This document shows, piece by piece, positions 24,554 through 32,754 of a stretch of 64,000 nucleotides of DNA. The DNA is from Streptomyces tendae (GTDB lineage Bacteria > Actinomycetota > Actinomycetes > Streptomycetales > Streptomycetaceae). The DNA is taken from NCBI RefSeq assembly GCF_014650435.1, contig NZ_BMUY01000001.1:744001-808000 (forward strand), in the 5' to 3' direction. A program made the position numbers and the translations under genes. Below the pieces are notes generated by a model. The model had not been told where the DNA came from and did no database searches. It was given only the letters and a program-made list of their open reading frames with translations. How positions within the stretch are numbered: the first letter of the stretch is position 1; every line of letters begins with the position of its first letter.

Positions 24554-25732
24554 GTGTCGCTGCCACCCCTGGTCGAGCCGGCCGCCGAGCTCACCGTAGA
24601 CGAGGTCCGCAGGTACTCCCGCCACCTGATCATCCCCGACGTGGGGATGGACGGGCAGAAGCGGCTGAAGAACGCCAAGGTGCTCGCCGTGGGCGCGGGC
24701 GGCCTCGGTTCGCCGACCCTGATGTACCTGGCGGCAGCCGGTGTCGGCACGCTCGGCATCATCGAGTTCGACGAGGTCGACGAGTCGAACCTGCAGCGGC
24801 AGGTCATCCACAGCCAGGCCGACATCGGCCGGCCCAAGGCCGAGTCCGCCCGTGACACCATCCAGGGCATCAACCCGCTGGTGGAGGTGATCCTGCACCA
24901 GGAGCGGCTCGAGGCCGACAACGTGATGGACATCTTCAACCAGTACGACCTGATCGTCGACGGCACGGACAACTTCGCGACCCGCTACCTGGTCAACGAT
25001 GCCTGCGTGCTGCTGAACAAGCCCTACGTCTGGGGCTCGATCTACCGCTTCGACGGGCAGGCGTCCGTCTTCTGGTCCGAGCACGGCCCCTGCTACCGCT
25101 GCCTCTACCCGGAGCCCCCGCCCCCCGGCATGGTCCCCTCCTGCGCCGAGGGCGGCGTGCTGGGCGTGCTGTGCGCGTCCATCGGTTCCATCCAGACCAA
25201 CGAGGCCATCAAGCTCCTCGCCGGCATCGGCGAGCCGCTGGTCGGCCGCCTGATGATCTACGACGCGCTGGAGATGACCTACCGCCAGGTCAAGGTCCGC
25301 AAGGACCCCGACTGCGCGGTATGCGGTGAGAACCCGACCGTCACCGAGCTCATCGACTACGAGGCATTCTGCGGCGTCGTGTCCGAGGAGGCCCAGGCGG
25401 CCGCCGCCGACTCCACGATCACTCCCAAGCAGCTCAAGGAGTGGATCGACGACGGCGAGAACATCGAGCTCATCGACGTCCGCGAGCCGAACGAGTTCGA
25501 GATCGTCTCCATCCCGGGCGCCCGGCTGATCCCGAAGAACGAGTTCCTCATGGGCTCGGCCCTGGAGAGCCTCCCGCAGGACAAGAAGATCGTCTTGAAT
25601 TGCAAGACGGGTGTCCGCAGTGCGGAAGTCCTCGCGGTCCTCAAGTCCGCCGGCTTCTCGGACGCCGTCCACGTCGGCGGCGGCGTGATCGGCTGGGTCA
25701 ACCAGATCGAACCGGAGAAGCCCGTCTACTGA
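24554..25732 (+). CDS. moeZ: MoeZ: adenylyltransferase/sulfurtransferase
   Basis: A 392-aa two-domain protein. The N-terminal E1-like domain (about 20-265) has the nucleotide loop VGAGGLGSP, the DNF segment and two zinc CxxC pairs (CYRC, about 187; CAVC, about 258). The C-terminal rhodanese domain (about 290-390) has the active-site Cys in NCKTGVRSAE. It adenylates and then thiolates the C-terminus of small sulfur carriers (MoaD/ThiS-like) for molybdopterin, thiamine or secondary-metabolite biosynthesis. GTG start with GGAG 7 nt upstream. The upstream sigma-R promoter ties sulfur-carrier loading to thiol stress. moaE lies elsewhere in this window. Confidence 0.95.
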   Translation: MSLPPLVEPAAELTVDEVRRYSRHLIIPDVGMDGQKRLKNAKVLAVGAGGLGSPTLMYLAAAGVGTLGIIEFDEVDESNLQRQVIHSQADIGRPKAESARDTIQGINPLVEVILHQERLEADNVMDIFNQYDLIVDGTDNFATRYLVNDACVLLNKPYVWGSIYRFDGQASVFWSEHGPCYRCLYPEPPPPGMVPSCAEGGVLGVLCASIGSIQTNEAIKLLAGIGEPLVGRLMIYDALEMTYRQVKVRKDPDCAVCGENPTVTELIDYEAFCGVVSEEAQAAAADSTITPKQLKEWIDDGENIELIDVREPNEFEIVSIPGARLIPKNEFLMGSALESLPQDKKIVLNCKTGVRSAEVLAVLKSAGFSDAVHVGGGVIGWVNQIEPEKPVY

Positions 25733-25758
25733 CCGGCTTCCCGACCCGCTTCCCGGAC

Positions 25759-25799
25759 GGCGGGGGTTTCGCGCACCGCAGGTGCCCGAAGCCCCCGCC
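25759..25799. terminator. bidirectional hairpin terminator between moeZ and hydrolase
   Basis: GGCGGGGGTTTCG (25759-25771) pairs with CGAAGCCCCCGCC (25787-25799), with one U-G pair, and the interior GCACC/GGTGC extends the stem. It lies in the 71-bp gap between convergent stop codons. Confidence 0.88.
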
Positions 25800-25803
25800 G
25801 CCG

Positions 25804-27345
25804 TCATGAACAGACCTTGCCGTCCTTCGGTACCGTCCCCTTCAGCAGGTAGGCGTCCACCGTGGAGTCGACACAGTCGCTCCCGCTCCCGTAGGCGCCG
25901 TGCCCCTCGCCCTTCCAGGTCAGCACCACGCCGACGTCCTTGCCCAACTCGTCCGCCATCCTGCGGGCACCCTCGTAGGGCGTCGCCGGGTCGCCCGTGT
26001 TGCCGACCACCAGGACCGGGGCCGCGCCGGGCGCGCTCACCTCCGGCGTCTCGTGCTGACCGGCCACCGGCCAGTCGTGGCACCATCCCGCGGTGTCCCA
26101 GCCGAGGAAGGCGCCGAAGACCGGCGAGACCTTCTCGAACCTCGGCAGCAGCTTCTTCGTCTCCTCCACGGTCGGCCGCTGCTTGTCGTCCAGGCACGAT
26201 ATGACCCGTTGCGAGTGGGTCGTCGTGCCGTAGCGTCCCGAAGGATCACGCTCGTTGTAGCCGTCGGCGAGCGCCAGCAACTCCGAGCCGTCGCCCTCCT
26301 CGGCCGCCTCCAGCGCACTGGTCAGGGTCGGCCAGCCGCTCTCGCTGTACAGCGGCAGCACGATGCCGGTGAGCGCGAGCGTCTGCGTCAGCTTCCGCCC
26401 CGGCGAGGAGGTCGGCAGCGGCTCGGCGTCCAGGCGCTCCAGCAGGTCGGCGATCTTCCGGGAGCCCTGGGCGGGGTCCTGCCCGGTCGACTCCAGGTAG
26501 TCGTCCAGCGCTCGCTGGAAACCCCGGGCCTGATTCTCGGCGTGGCCCATCGTGTCGGCGCCCGGATCGACCACGGCGTCGAGGATCACGCGACCCACGT
26601 GCTTGGGGAACAGGTGGGCGTACACGCCGCCGAGCTCGGTGCCGTAGGAGATGCCGAAGTAGTGCATCTTCGCGTCGCTCAGCACATGCCGCATCAGGTC
26701 CATGTCGCGAGCGGTGTCCGTGGTCGAGACGTGCTCCATGAGCTTGCCGGCGGCCTTCTCGCAGCCCTCGCCGAAGTCCGCGGCGTCCTCCAGGTATGCC
26801 TGCTCCTCGGCCGGGGTGTCCGGCGTGGAGTCCACCGACTCGGCGGCCTCCATCGCCTCGTCGGTGCGGCAGCGGACGCCTTCGCTGGCGGCCACCCCGC
26901 GCGGGTCCCAGCTCACCAGGTCGTACCGCTCGTGCAGGGAGGAGACGGTGTCGGCGTAGGACGGCATCATGGAGACGCCGGATCCGCCGGGGCCGCCGAA
27001 GTTGAACAACAGGGAGCCGATGCGGTCGTCCCCGCTCGCCCGGGACCGGATCAGTGCGAGATCGATCGTCTCGCCGTCCGGGTCGGACCAGTCCAGCGGT
27101 GCCTTGAGCGTGGCGCACCGCCAGTCGCCGTCCGGCGCCGGGGCGTCGTCGGTGCCCTTGCAACGGGTCCAGTCCAGCGTCTGGGACGCCAGGGCCTGCG
27201 GCACTCCGGACGGGGCCGCCGCCGAGGGTCCCGCGCTGCTCCTGCCCCCGGCGTCCTTGTCCTCGTCGGACGAGCCGCCGCTGCAGCCCGCCGTCAGCAG
27301 TGCGGCGGCGGCCGTCAGAGCCGTCCACCGGACGAGATGCGCCAT
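25804..27345 (-). CDS. secreted lipoprotein alpha/beta hydrolase, tripeptidyl aminopeptidase-like
   Basis: A 513-aa exported lipoprotein. Signal peptide with lipobox LTAGC (Cys about 21) and a Ser/Gly/Asp linker, then an alpha/beta hydrolase of the SlpD/Tap tripeptidyl-aminopeptidase group. Motifs: NFGGPGGSG (about 119), nucleophile GISYGTELGG (Ser about 228), ligand loop VGNTGDPATPYEGA (Asp about 447) and GHGAYGSGSDCVDS (His about 477). Several Cys (GCEKA, ISCLDD, GWCHDW, DCVD, VCS) fit the family's disulfides. It removes N-terminal peptides from secreted proteins. The neighbouring gene is a close paralogue. Confidence 0.92.
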   Translation of the reverse strand: MAHLVRWTALTAAAALLTAGCSGGSSDEDKDAGGRSSAGPSAAAPSGVPQALASQTLDWTRCKGTDDAPAPDGDWRCATLKAPLDWSDPDGETIDLALIRSRASGDDRIGSLLFNFGGPGGSGVSMMPSYADTVSSLHERYDLVSWDPRGVAASEGVRCRTDEAMEAAESVDSTPDTPAEEQAYLEDAADFGEGCEKAAGKLMEHVSTTDTARDMDLMRHVLSDAKMHYFGISYGTELGGVYAHLFPKHVGRVILDAVVDPGADTMGHAENQARGFQRALDDYLESTGQDPAQGSRKIADLLERLDAEPLPTSSPGRKLTQTLALTGIVLPLYSESGWPTLTSALEAAEEGDGSELLALADGYNERDPSGRYGTTTHSQRVISCLDDKQRPTVEETKKLLPRFEKVSPVFGAFLGWDTAGWCHDWPVAGQHETPEVSAPGAAPVLVVGNTGDPATPYEGARRMADELGKDVGVVLTWKGEGHGAYGSGSDCVDSTVDAYLLKGTVPKDGKVCS

Positions 27346-27486
27346 GTCCTCTCCCCCCTGGCAAGCCGTCCGCGCCGTGCGGCGGATGGCGTTCCTGCCA
27401 TGGTAGGCGGCGCGGGCAGCGCCCGCCGACGCCTGTGGATAACGCTCTGACCTGCCCGTTCGCTCGATCCGTGGCGCCGGGCGCGG

Positions 27487-29037
27487 TCAGGAGCACACGG
27501 TCCCGGCCGCCGGTACCCGGCCGTCGAGCAGATAGCCGTGCACCGCGTCCTGCACGCACCTGTTCTTGCTGTCGTAGGCGCCGTGTCCCTGGCCCTTGTA
27601 GGTCAGTTCCACGCCTACGCCCTTGCCGAGCGCGTCCACCATCCTCCCGGCGCCCTCGTACGGCGTCGCGGGGTCGCCGGTGTTGCCGATCACCAGGATC
27701 GGCGGTGCGCCGGGGGCGCTGACGTCCGGATGGTCGGCGGCTCCGGCGACCGGCCAGTCGGTGCAGCTGAGCATGGACCAGGCGAGGTAGTCGCCGAACA
27801 GCGGGGAGGCGTCCCGGAACTCGGGCAGCTTGCCTTCCACGTACGCGGGGTCGTAGCGGGGTTTGTCGTCGGCGCAGTTGATGGCGACGTTCGCCGCGGT
27901 GATGTTGCTGTACTCGCCGTCCTCGTTGCGCCCGTTCAGGGCGTCCGAGAGCACCATGAGGACCCGTCCGTCCCCGTCGTACGCCTGCTCCAGGCCCTCG
28001 GTGAGGTACTCCCAGAAGTCCTTCGAGTACAACGCCTGCGCGATGCCGCCGGTCGCTGCGGTCTCGGTGAGTTCGCGGGGGAAGACGCCGGGGATCGGTT
28101 TGCGGTCGAGGCCCTTCAGCAGCCGGGCGATGCGTGTCTTGACATCCTCGGCCGTGTCCCCGACGGGACAGTCCTCGGTCTTCGACACGCAGTCCTCGGC
28201 GAAGTTGTCGAGCGCCAGCTGGAACCCCTTCGCCTGGCCCAGCGAGCTCTGTTCCGCCGTCTGCGTCGGGTCGACCACCGCGTCGAAGACGGCACGGCCC
28301 ACGTGCCGGGGGAAGAGGTGGGCGTAGACGCCGCCGAGTTCGGTGCCGTAGGAGATGCCGAAGTAGTGGAGCTTGTCGTCCCCGAGGACCTGGCGCATCA
28401 GGTCCATGTCCCGGGCCGCGTCGGTGGTCCGCACGTGCGGCAGGGTCTTCTTGGAGTTCTTCTCGCAGGCCGCGTTGAACTTCTCCGTGTTGTCCACCAG
28501 GTCGGTGCGTTCGGCCTGGTCGTCGGGGGTGGCGTCCTGCTGGAAATAGGTGTCGAGCTGCTTGTCGTCCAGGCACTCCACGGGGTCGCTGCGGCCGACG
28601 CCGCGCGGGTCGAAGCTGACCAGGTCGTAGCGGGTGCGCAGTTTCGCGTAGTCCTGACCGAACGCGGGCAGCGTGGTGACCCCCGACCCGCCCGGCCCGC
28701 CGAAGTTGAAGACGAGAGAGCCGATCCGCCGGTCCGCCGCGCCGCTGGCCTCGGCGCGGATCAGCGCCAGGCCGATCGTGTCGCCCTCGGGGTCGTCCCA
28801 GTCGAGCGGGGCCCTCATGGTGGCGCACTGCCACTCGTCGCCGTCCGGCAGGGGAGAGGGGGCCGCGCCGCCGCCCTCGGCCTCGGACGGTGCCGGGCAG
28901 TCCTTCCAGTCCAGTTTCTGGCCCGTCAGATCCTCGTCGTCCTCCTGCGACCCGCCGCCGCAGCCCGCCAGCAGGCCGGACAGCACGAGGGCGGTGGCGG
29001 TCAGAGCGGCGGCGCGCAGCCGGGAGGGATTCGGCAT
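27487..29037 (-). CDS. secreted lipoprotein alpha/beta hydrolase, paralogue of the adjacent gene
   Basis: A 516-aa lipoprotein. ATG at 29037 gives a clean signal peptide with lipobox LLAGC; the longer reading frame above it is antisense shadow of the flippase gene. It shares with its downstream neighbour NFGGPGGSG, GISYGTELGG, IGNTGDPATPYEGAGRM and GHGAYDSKNRCVQD, but is extended by an acidic Cys-containing insert near AEDCVSKTEDCPVGD. A tandem duplication is the obvious origin. Probable secreted tripeptidyl aminopeptidase. Transcribed toward the paralogue with a 141-bp gap. Confidence 0.92.
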   Translation of the reverse strand: MPNPSRLRAAALTATALVLSGLLAGCGGGSQEDDEDLTGQKLDWKDCPAPSEAEGGGAAPSPLPDGDEWQCATMRAPLDWDDPEGDTIGLALIRAEASGAADRRIGSLVFNFGGPGGSGVTTLPAFGQDYAKLRTRYDLVSFDPRGVGRSDPVECLDDKQLDTYFQQDATPDDQAERTDLVDNTEKFNAACEKNSKKTLPHVRTTDAARDMDLMRQVLGDDKLHYFGISYGTELGGVYAHLFPRHVGRAVFDAVVDPTQTAEQSSLGQAKGFQLALDNFAEDCVSKTEDCPVGDTAEDVKTRIARLLKGLDRKPIPGVFPRELTETAATGGIAQALYSKDFWEYLTEGLEQAYDGDGRVLMVLSDALNGRNEDGEYSNITAANVAINCADDKPRYDPAYVEGKLPEFRDASPLFGDYLAWSMLSCTDWPVAGAADHPDVSAPGAPPILVIGNTGDPATPYEGAGRMVDALGKGVGVELTYKGQGHGAYDSKNRCVQDAVHGYLLDGRVPAAGTVCS

Positions 29038-29117
29038 GCGTCCATCGTGCGGTCGCGCGGGAGCACTTGCTCGGGGCCAGGGCCGTACGGGGTACGGAGC
29101 GCCCCTCCCGCGTCCGG

Positions 29118-31919
29118 TTACAGGGCCTCTTTGCGCGTGAGGTGGTTGAAGACCAGCCAGCCCGGCAGTACGGGCAGCCACAGGGTGAGCAGCCGGTAGA
29201 GCAGCACCGCGGGCGCGGCGACCTCCTTGGGCAGGCCGACGGCGATCAGACCGACCGTCAGCGTGGCCTCCACCGCGCCCACACCGCCCGGCGTCGGCGC
29301 GGCGGACCCCAGGGCGTTGCCCGCGAGGAAGACGACCGCGACGCTCGCCAGACTGATCGACGACGACTCGTCGCCGAAGGCGCGGATCGAGGCGTCCAGG
29401 CACATCACGAAGCAGGCCGTGAGCAGCAGCATGCCGCCGATGCCGGTGATCAGCTTCTGCGGCCGCTGCAACACGTCCAGCATGCGCGGTACGACCCCGG
29501 CGAAGAGCGACCGCACGCGCGTGACGACGAATTTGCGCAGGAACGGCACCGACGTCACCACGAGCACCAGGACCGCCACCGTCAGCAGGCCCGCGATGAC
29601 CGTCCTGGACGGCGACAGCGACGGCGTCTTCTCGGTGCCGGTCAGATAGCCGAAGGACAACAGCATCAGGATGTGGCAGCCGAGCCCGAACAACTGCGAC
29701 GCCCCGACACTCGCCACCGCGAGTCCGGGGCGCACGCCCGCGCGTTGCAGGAAGCGGGTGTTCAGCGCGACGCCGCCGACGGCGGCGGGGGCGACGATCT
29801 TCACGAACGATCCGGCGACCTGCGCGGCCACGGTCCGCAGGAATGGCACCTTCTCCGGCACGAAGCCCAGCAGGGACATCGCCGCCGCGACGTAGCTCGC
29901 CGCCGAGAACAGCACGGCCGCCGCCACCCAGCCCCACTGGGCGTTCGAGATCAGGGGGCCGAACTCGATGTGGGTGAGCTGCGTCAGCAGGAAGTAGGCG
30001 CCGATCGCGCCGGCGATGAAGCTGATCAGGGTGCGCGGCCGCACCCGCTCCAGCCGGGCCGGCTCGACGGGCGCCTGCGGCCTGATGCGCAGCACCGCGT
30101 GGCGGATCTGGGTGAGCAGATCCTCCTCGCGGGCCTCCTCGATGGCCTCGTCCACGGCCCGCTTCTCGGCCCGCTGCTCGGCGCGTACGGCCTTCTTGTC
30201 CGGTCTGTCGGCCTGGGTCGGCTGGTCGGCTTTACCGGACGCGGGGCTCGTGGCGTCGTGGCCGGCCGCCTCCGCGCGTGCCAGCTTGGCCTGCCGGGAC
30301 GACTCCAGGACCGCCTCGCGCTCGCGCTGGGCGCGTTCCCGCGCCAGCCTGCGCAGGGTCGCGCGCGTGGAGCGGCTGAGCGCGATGGGCTGGAGCATGG
30401 GCAGGCAGTCCGCCACCGTGTCGGGGCCGAGGACGGCCACCGCGGAGGCGACCGCGCGTTCGGCGCCGACCCGCAGGCCGAGTGTCACCAGGAGCTGGGA
30501 GATGTCCATGCGCAGCAGCAGGTCGCCGGCGGCGATCTCGCCGATGCGCAGGTCGGTGAGGATCACCGTGCCGGAACGATCCACCAGGATCGCGTCGCCC
30601 ACCAGCCTGCGGTGCGCGATGCGCCGCGACTGCAGGGCCTGTACCTGCTCCCAGGTGCCGCGCAGCAGGTCGTCGGTGATGTCCTCGTCCGCCAGCGAGT
30701 CCAGGGTGCGCCCGCCGGTGTGCTCGTAGACGAGCATCACGGCGTCGGGACCCAGCTCCGACGTCGCGATCAGCTTGGGGGCGTTGGCACCGGCCGCGAT
30801 GGCGGCGTAGGCGAGCAGCGCCTCCTGCTCCAGGGCCTGCCGCAGCGAGGGGAGGCTGCTGCGGGTGGCGAAGCCGCGCAGCGTCAGGTTGCGCCAGGCG
30901 CGGTAGAAGAAGCCCTGGGCCTGCTGTTCCCGGTCCACCACCGTCACGTCGAGCGGTCGGCCGTCCTCCAGCGTGACGAAGTAGCGGCGGCCGCGGTCCC
31001 CGGTCTCGACGCTGTCGGACGGCGCCTCCTGCCGGGCCGCGGTCACCGGCCGGAAGCCGACGTGCCGCAGGCCCGCCATCAGCGTCCGGCCGGTGGGCCG
31101 GACGTTCGGGGAACCGACGGCATACAAGGTGCCGTAGGCGACGGTCCAGCCGATGAGGACGGTCAGGATGATCGAGAACGGCGTCGTGTAGCCCGTGACG
31201 AGCATCGAGAAGGCGTCGAGGAGCAGCACGATCCACAGCACCGCGCGCCAGCGGGGTCTGCGGGACATGCCGACGGCCGTCATGTACGCGATGACCGGGG
31301 CGAGGTAGCCGTGCACGGGGTCGGTCAGCGCGTGGATGTCGCCCGGGGACGGCTGGGTGAGCGCCTCCTTGATGGAGCCCGGAGCGGCCTTGGCGACCCA
31401 CAGGTCGGTGGCGAGGGTCACTCCGTGCGCGAGGACCGCCGCCAGTACGCCGTCGGCGATCCGCAGCCCGTCCCGTTTGATCAGCCGCTCGATCGCGAAC
31501 GCGACGGGCACCAGGAGGATCGCGATGCTGGAGGCCAGCCCCGCGATCTTGATGAGGAGGTCGGGGGCCTGCCCGGTGCCCTTGTTGATGTCCTGTTCGA
31601 GGCCCGAGGTGGTGCCGTGGGCGAAGGCGGCGATGGCCAGGAGTACGGCGACGGCGAGTACGCCCACCAGGAGGCGCACCAGGTCGGAGGGGCGGTGCAC
31701 GCGCGCGGGGAGCAGTGGTTCGTCGCCCTCGACCTCGTCGATGTGCGCCACGTCGTCGGGGTCGGCGGCGGTCGCCGACGGGCCTTCGGCCACCCGCTCG
31801 CCGGTCTCCCCGTCGCCCGCCTCCGCGGCGTCCGGGCGCGACGAAGCGTCAGAGGTGCCCTCGGCGTCCTCGGGGTGCACACCCTGCTGCTTCATCGCCT
31901 CTTCTTGCTCTCGTATCAC
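29118..31919 (-). CDS. YbhN/MprF-type flippase-domain protein with embedded degenerate kinase
   Basis: A 933-aa membrane protein. After an acidic N-terminus come about seven helices (70-270), a cytosolic protein-kinase-like domain (about 290-480), a basic coiled-coil (about 510-600, many RAEQRAEKR residues) and an eight-helix UPF0104/flippase domain (about 620-930; PAAVGGVALNTRFLQRAG and GSAAPTPGGVGAVEATL). There is no C-terminal lysyl-transferase (DUF2156) domain, so a name such as lysyltransferase would mislead. The kinase core is degenerate: HRRLVGDAILVD and LTDLRIG replace HRD/N and DFG. GTG 31919 has GGCGGTGA upstream; ATG 31895 is an alternative. It probably flips lipid-linked substrates. 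Confidence 0.85.
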   Translation of the reverse strand: MIREQEEAMKQQGVHPEDAEGTSDASSRPDAAEAGDGETGERVAEGPSATAADPDDVAHIDEVEGDEPLLPARVHRPSDLVRLLVGVLAVAVLLAIAAFAHGTTSGLEQDINKGTGQAPDLLIKIAGLASSIAILLVPVAFAIERLIKRDGLRIADGVLAAVLAHGVTLATDLWVAKAAPGSIKEALTQPSPGDIHALTDPVHGYLAPVIAYMTAVGMSRRPRWRAVLWIVLLLDAFSMLVTGYTTPFSIILTVLIGWTVAYGTLYAVGSPNVRPTGRTLMAGLRHVGFRPVTAARQEAPSDSVETGDRGRRYFVTLEDGRPLDVTVVDREQQAQGFFYRAWRNLTLRGFATRSSLPSLRQALEQEALLAYAAIAAGANAPKLIATSELGPDAVMLVYEHTGGRTLDSLADEDITDDLLRGTWEQVQALQSRRIAHRRLVGDAILVDRSGTVILTDLRIGEIAAGDLLLRMDISQLLVTLGLRVGAERAVASAVAVLGPDTVADCLPMLQPIALSRSTRATLRRLARERAQREREAVLESSRQAKLARAEAAGHDATSPASGKADQPTQADRPDKKAVRAEQRAEKRAVDEAIEEAREEDLLTQIRHAVLRIRPQAPVEPARLERVRPRTLISFIAGAIGAYFLLTQLTHIEFGPLISNAQWGWVAAAVLFSAASYVAAAMSLLGFVPEKVPFLRTVAAQVAGSFVKIVAPAAVGGVALNTRFLQRAGVRPGLAVASVGASQLFGLGCHILMLLSFGYLTGTEKTPSLSPSRTVIAGLLTVAVLVLVVTSVPFLRKFVVTRVRSLFAGVVPRMLDVLQRPQKLITGIGGMLLLTACFVMCLDASIRAFGDESSSISLASVAVVFLAGNALGSAAPTPGGVGAVEATLTVGLIAVGLPKEVAAPAVLLYRLLTLWLPVLPGWLVFNHLTRKEAL

Positions 31920-32050
31920 TGGTCACCGCCCGCACGATGGTGGCATGCCGCGTCGGACTCGGCAGGCATCAGGGTGCCCGTGCGGGCCGCACAGTCTGCC
32001 CGAAGAGCCGCTTGCGGGCGAGGGACGCGGGCCTTCGGGAGTGCGTCGCG

Positions 32051-32073
32051 TTGTCGGAGGGGTACGGCAGGAT
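32051..32073 (+). promoter_or_regulatory. PafBC/RecA-NDp-type promoter of the alkyltransferase-like gene
   Basis: TGTCGGAG (32052-32059), 8 nt, CAGGAT (32068-32073). The consensus TGTCRGTG-N8-TAnnnT is met at 7 of 8 positions in the upstream element with exact spacing. The -10 ends 7 nt before ATG 32081, so the transcript would be leaderless. Confidence 0.6.
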
Positions 32074-32080
32074 GGGGCGG

Positions 32081-32467
32081 ATGAGCGAGCAGAGCCTTCC
32101 GGACGGAGTCCGTCCGGAGAACGCGGACGCGCTGCCCGAGTACGCCGAGCGGGTCCTCGACGTGACCGAAGTGATCCCGCCGGGCCGCGTCATGACGTAC
32201 GGGGACGTGGCCGAGTACCTGGAGGAGGGGGGACCCCGCCAGGTCGGCCGGGTGATGTCCCTCTACGGGGGAGGCGTCCCCTGGTGGCGTGTCGTCCGCG
32301 CGGACGGGGTGCTGCTCGCGGGGCACGAACTGGAGGCCCTCGACCGCTACCGCGAGGAGGGCACGCCTCTGAAGGAGGCGAGCAGAGCCGCCGAGGGGCA
32401 CCTGCCGCGCCTCGACCTGAAGCGGGCGCGGTGGGACGGCGGTGGACGCGCACAGGAGCACGGCTGA
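32081..32467 (+). CDS. alkyltransferase-like (ATL) DNA repair protein
   Basis: A 128-aa protein of the MGMT DNA-binding fold: RVMTYGDVAEYL (helix-turn-helix) and QVGRVMSLYGGGVPWWRVVRADG. The catalytic PCHR of O6-alkylguanine transferases is replaced by PWWR, so it cannot accept an alkyl group. ATL proteins bind and flip O6-alkylguanine and recruit nucleotide-excision repair. ATG 32081 is favoured over 32072 because of the -10 spacing. It lies upstream of adnA in the same direction, matching its company with recombination genes in mycobacteria. Confidence 0.9.
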   Translation: MSEQSLPDGVRPENADALPEYAERVLDVTEVIPPGRVMTYGDVAEYLEEGGPRQVGRVMSLYGGGVPWWRVVRADGVLLAGHELEALDRYREEGTPLKEASRAAEGHLPRLDLKRARWDGGGRAQEHG

Positions 32468-32557
32468 CGCGCACGGGGTCACACCTGACAGCTTCCGCCA
32501 TCCGACCGGCCGATGTGTGACGTGTGATCCGTACGAGGTAAACCGGACACTTCGGGC

Positions 32558-32580
32558 ATGTCCGTGGCATGACGTACGTT
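32558..32580 (+). promoter_or_regulatory. PafBC/RecA-NDp-type promoter of adnA
   Basis: TGTCCGTG (32559-32566), 8 nt, TACGTT (32575-32580); it matches TGTCRGTG-N8-TAnnnT except for C in place of R. The predicted start of transcription is near 32587, about 170 nt before the adnA start codon. Confidence 0.7.
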
Positions 32581-32617
32581 CGTGGGGCAGGGGGCGCTCG
32601 TGCCTCGAGTGACCCGA

Positions 32618-32655
32618 GGGAAGAAGAGGAAGCGCTGCTTCCGCCTCTTTCGTCG
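32618..32655 (+). promoter_or_regulatory. hairpin in the predicted adnA leader
   Basis: In the 170-nt leader, AAGAGGAAGC pairs with GCTTCC...CCTCTT with a 3-nt bulge, in the stretch GAAGAGGAAGC through CGCCTCTTTCG. It is not followed by a T run long enough for a clear intrinsic terminator. It may affect stability or translation of the mRNA. Confidence 0.4.
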
Positions 32656-32754
32656 GCGTAGCGTCGGCCGCACGCGTCCCCCTCATCCCGTGGCCACCGC
32701 CCCACCCGGGGCGCGGACGGCCCACCAGCACACCCACCAGGACCGGCGAACCAC

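Noticed and set aside
29118..31919. Lysyl-phosphatidylglycerol synthase
   Set aside because: Only the flippase-type membrane domain is present; the C-terminal synthase domain is missing.
28890..32084. 1064-aa plus-strand open frame
   Set aside because: Antisense to the flippase gene; composition is Arg/His/Gln/Gly-rich and no ribosome site or domain is present.
32081..32467. Active O6-methylguanine methyltransferase
   Set aside because: The catalytic Cys is replaced by Trp (PWWR), so it is an alkyltransferase-like binding protein.
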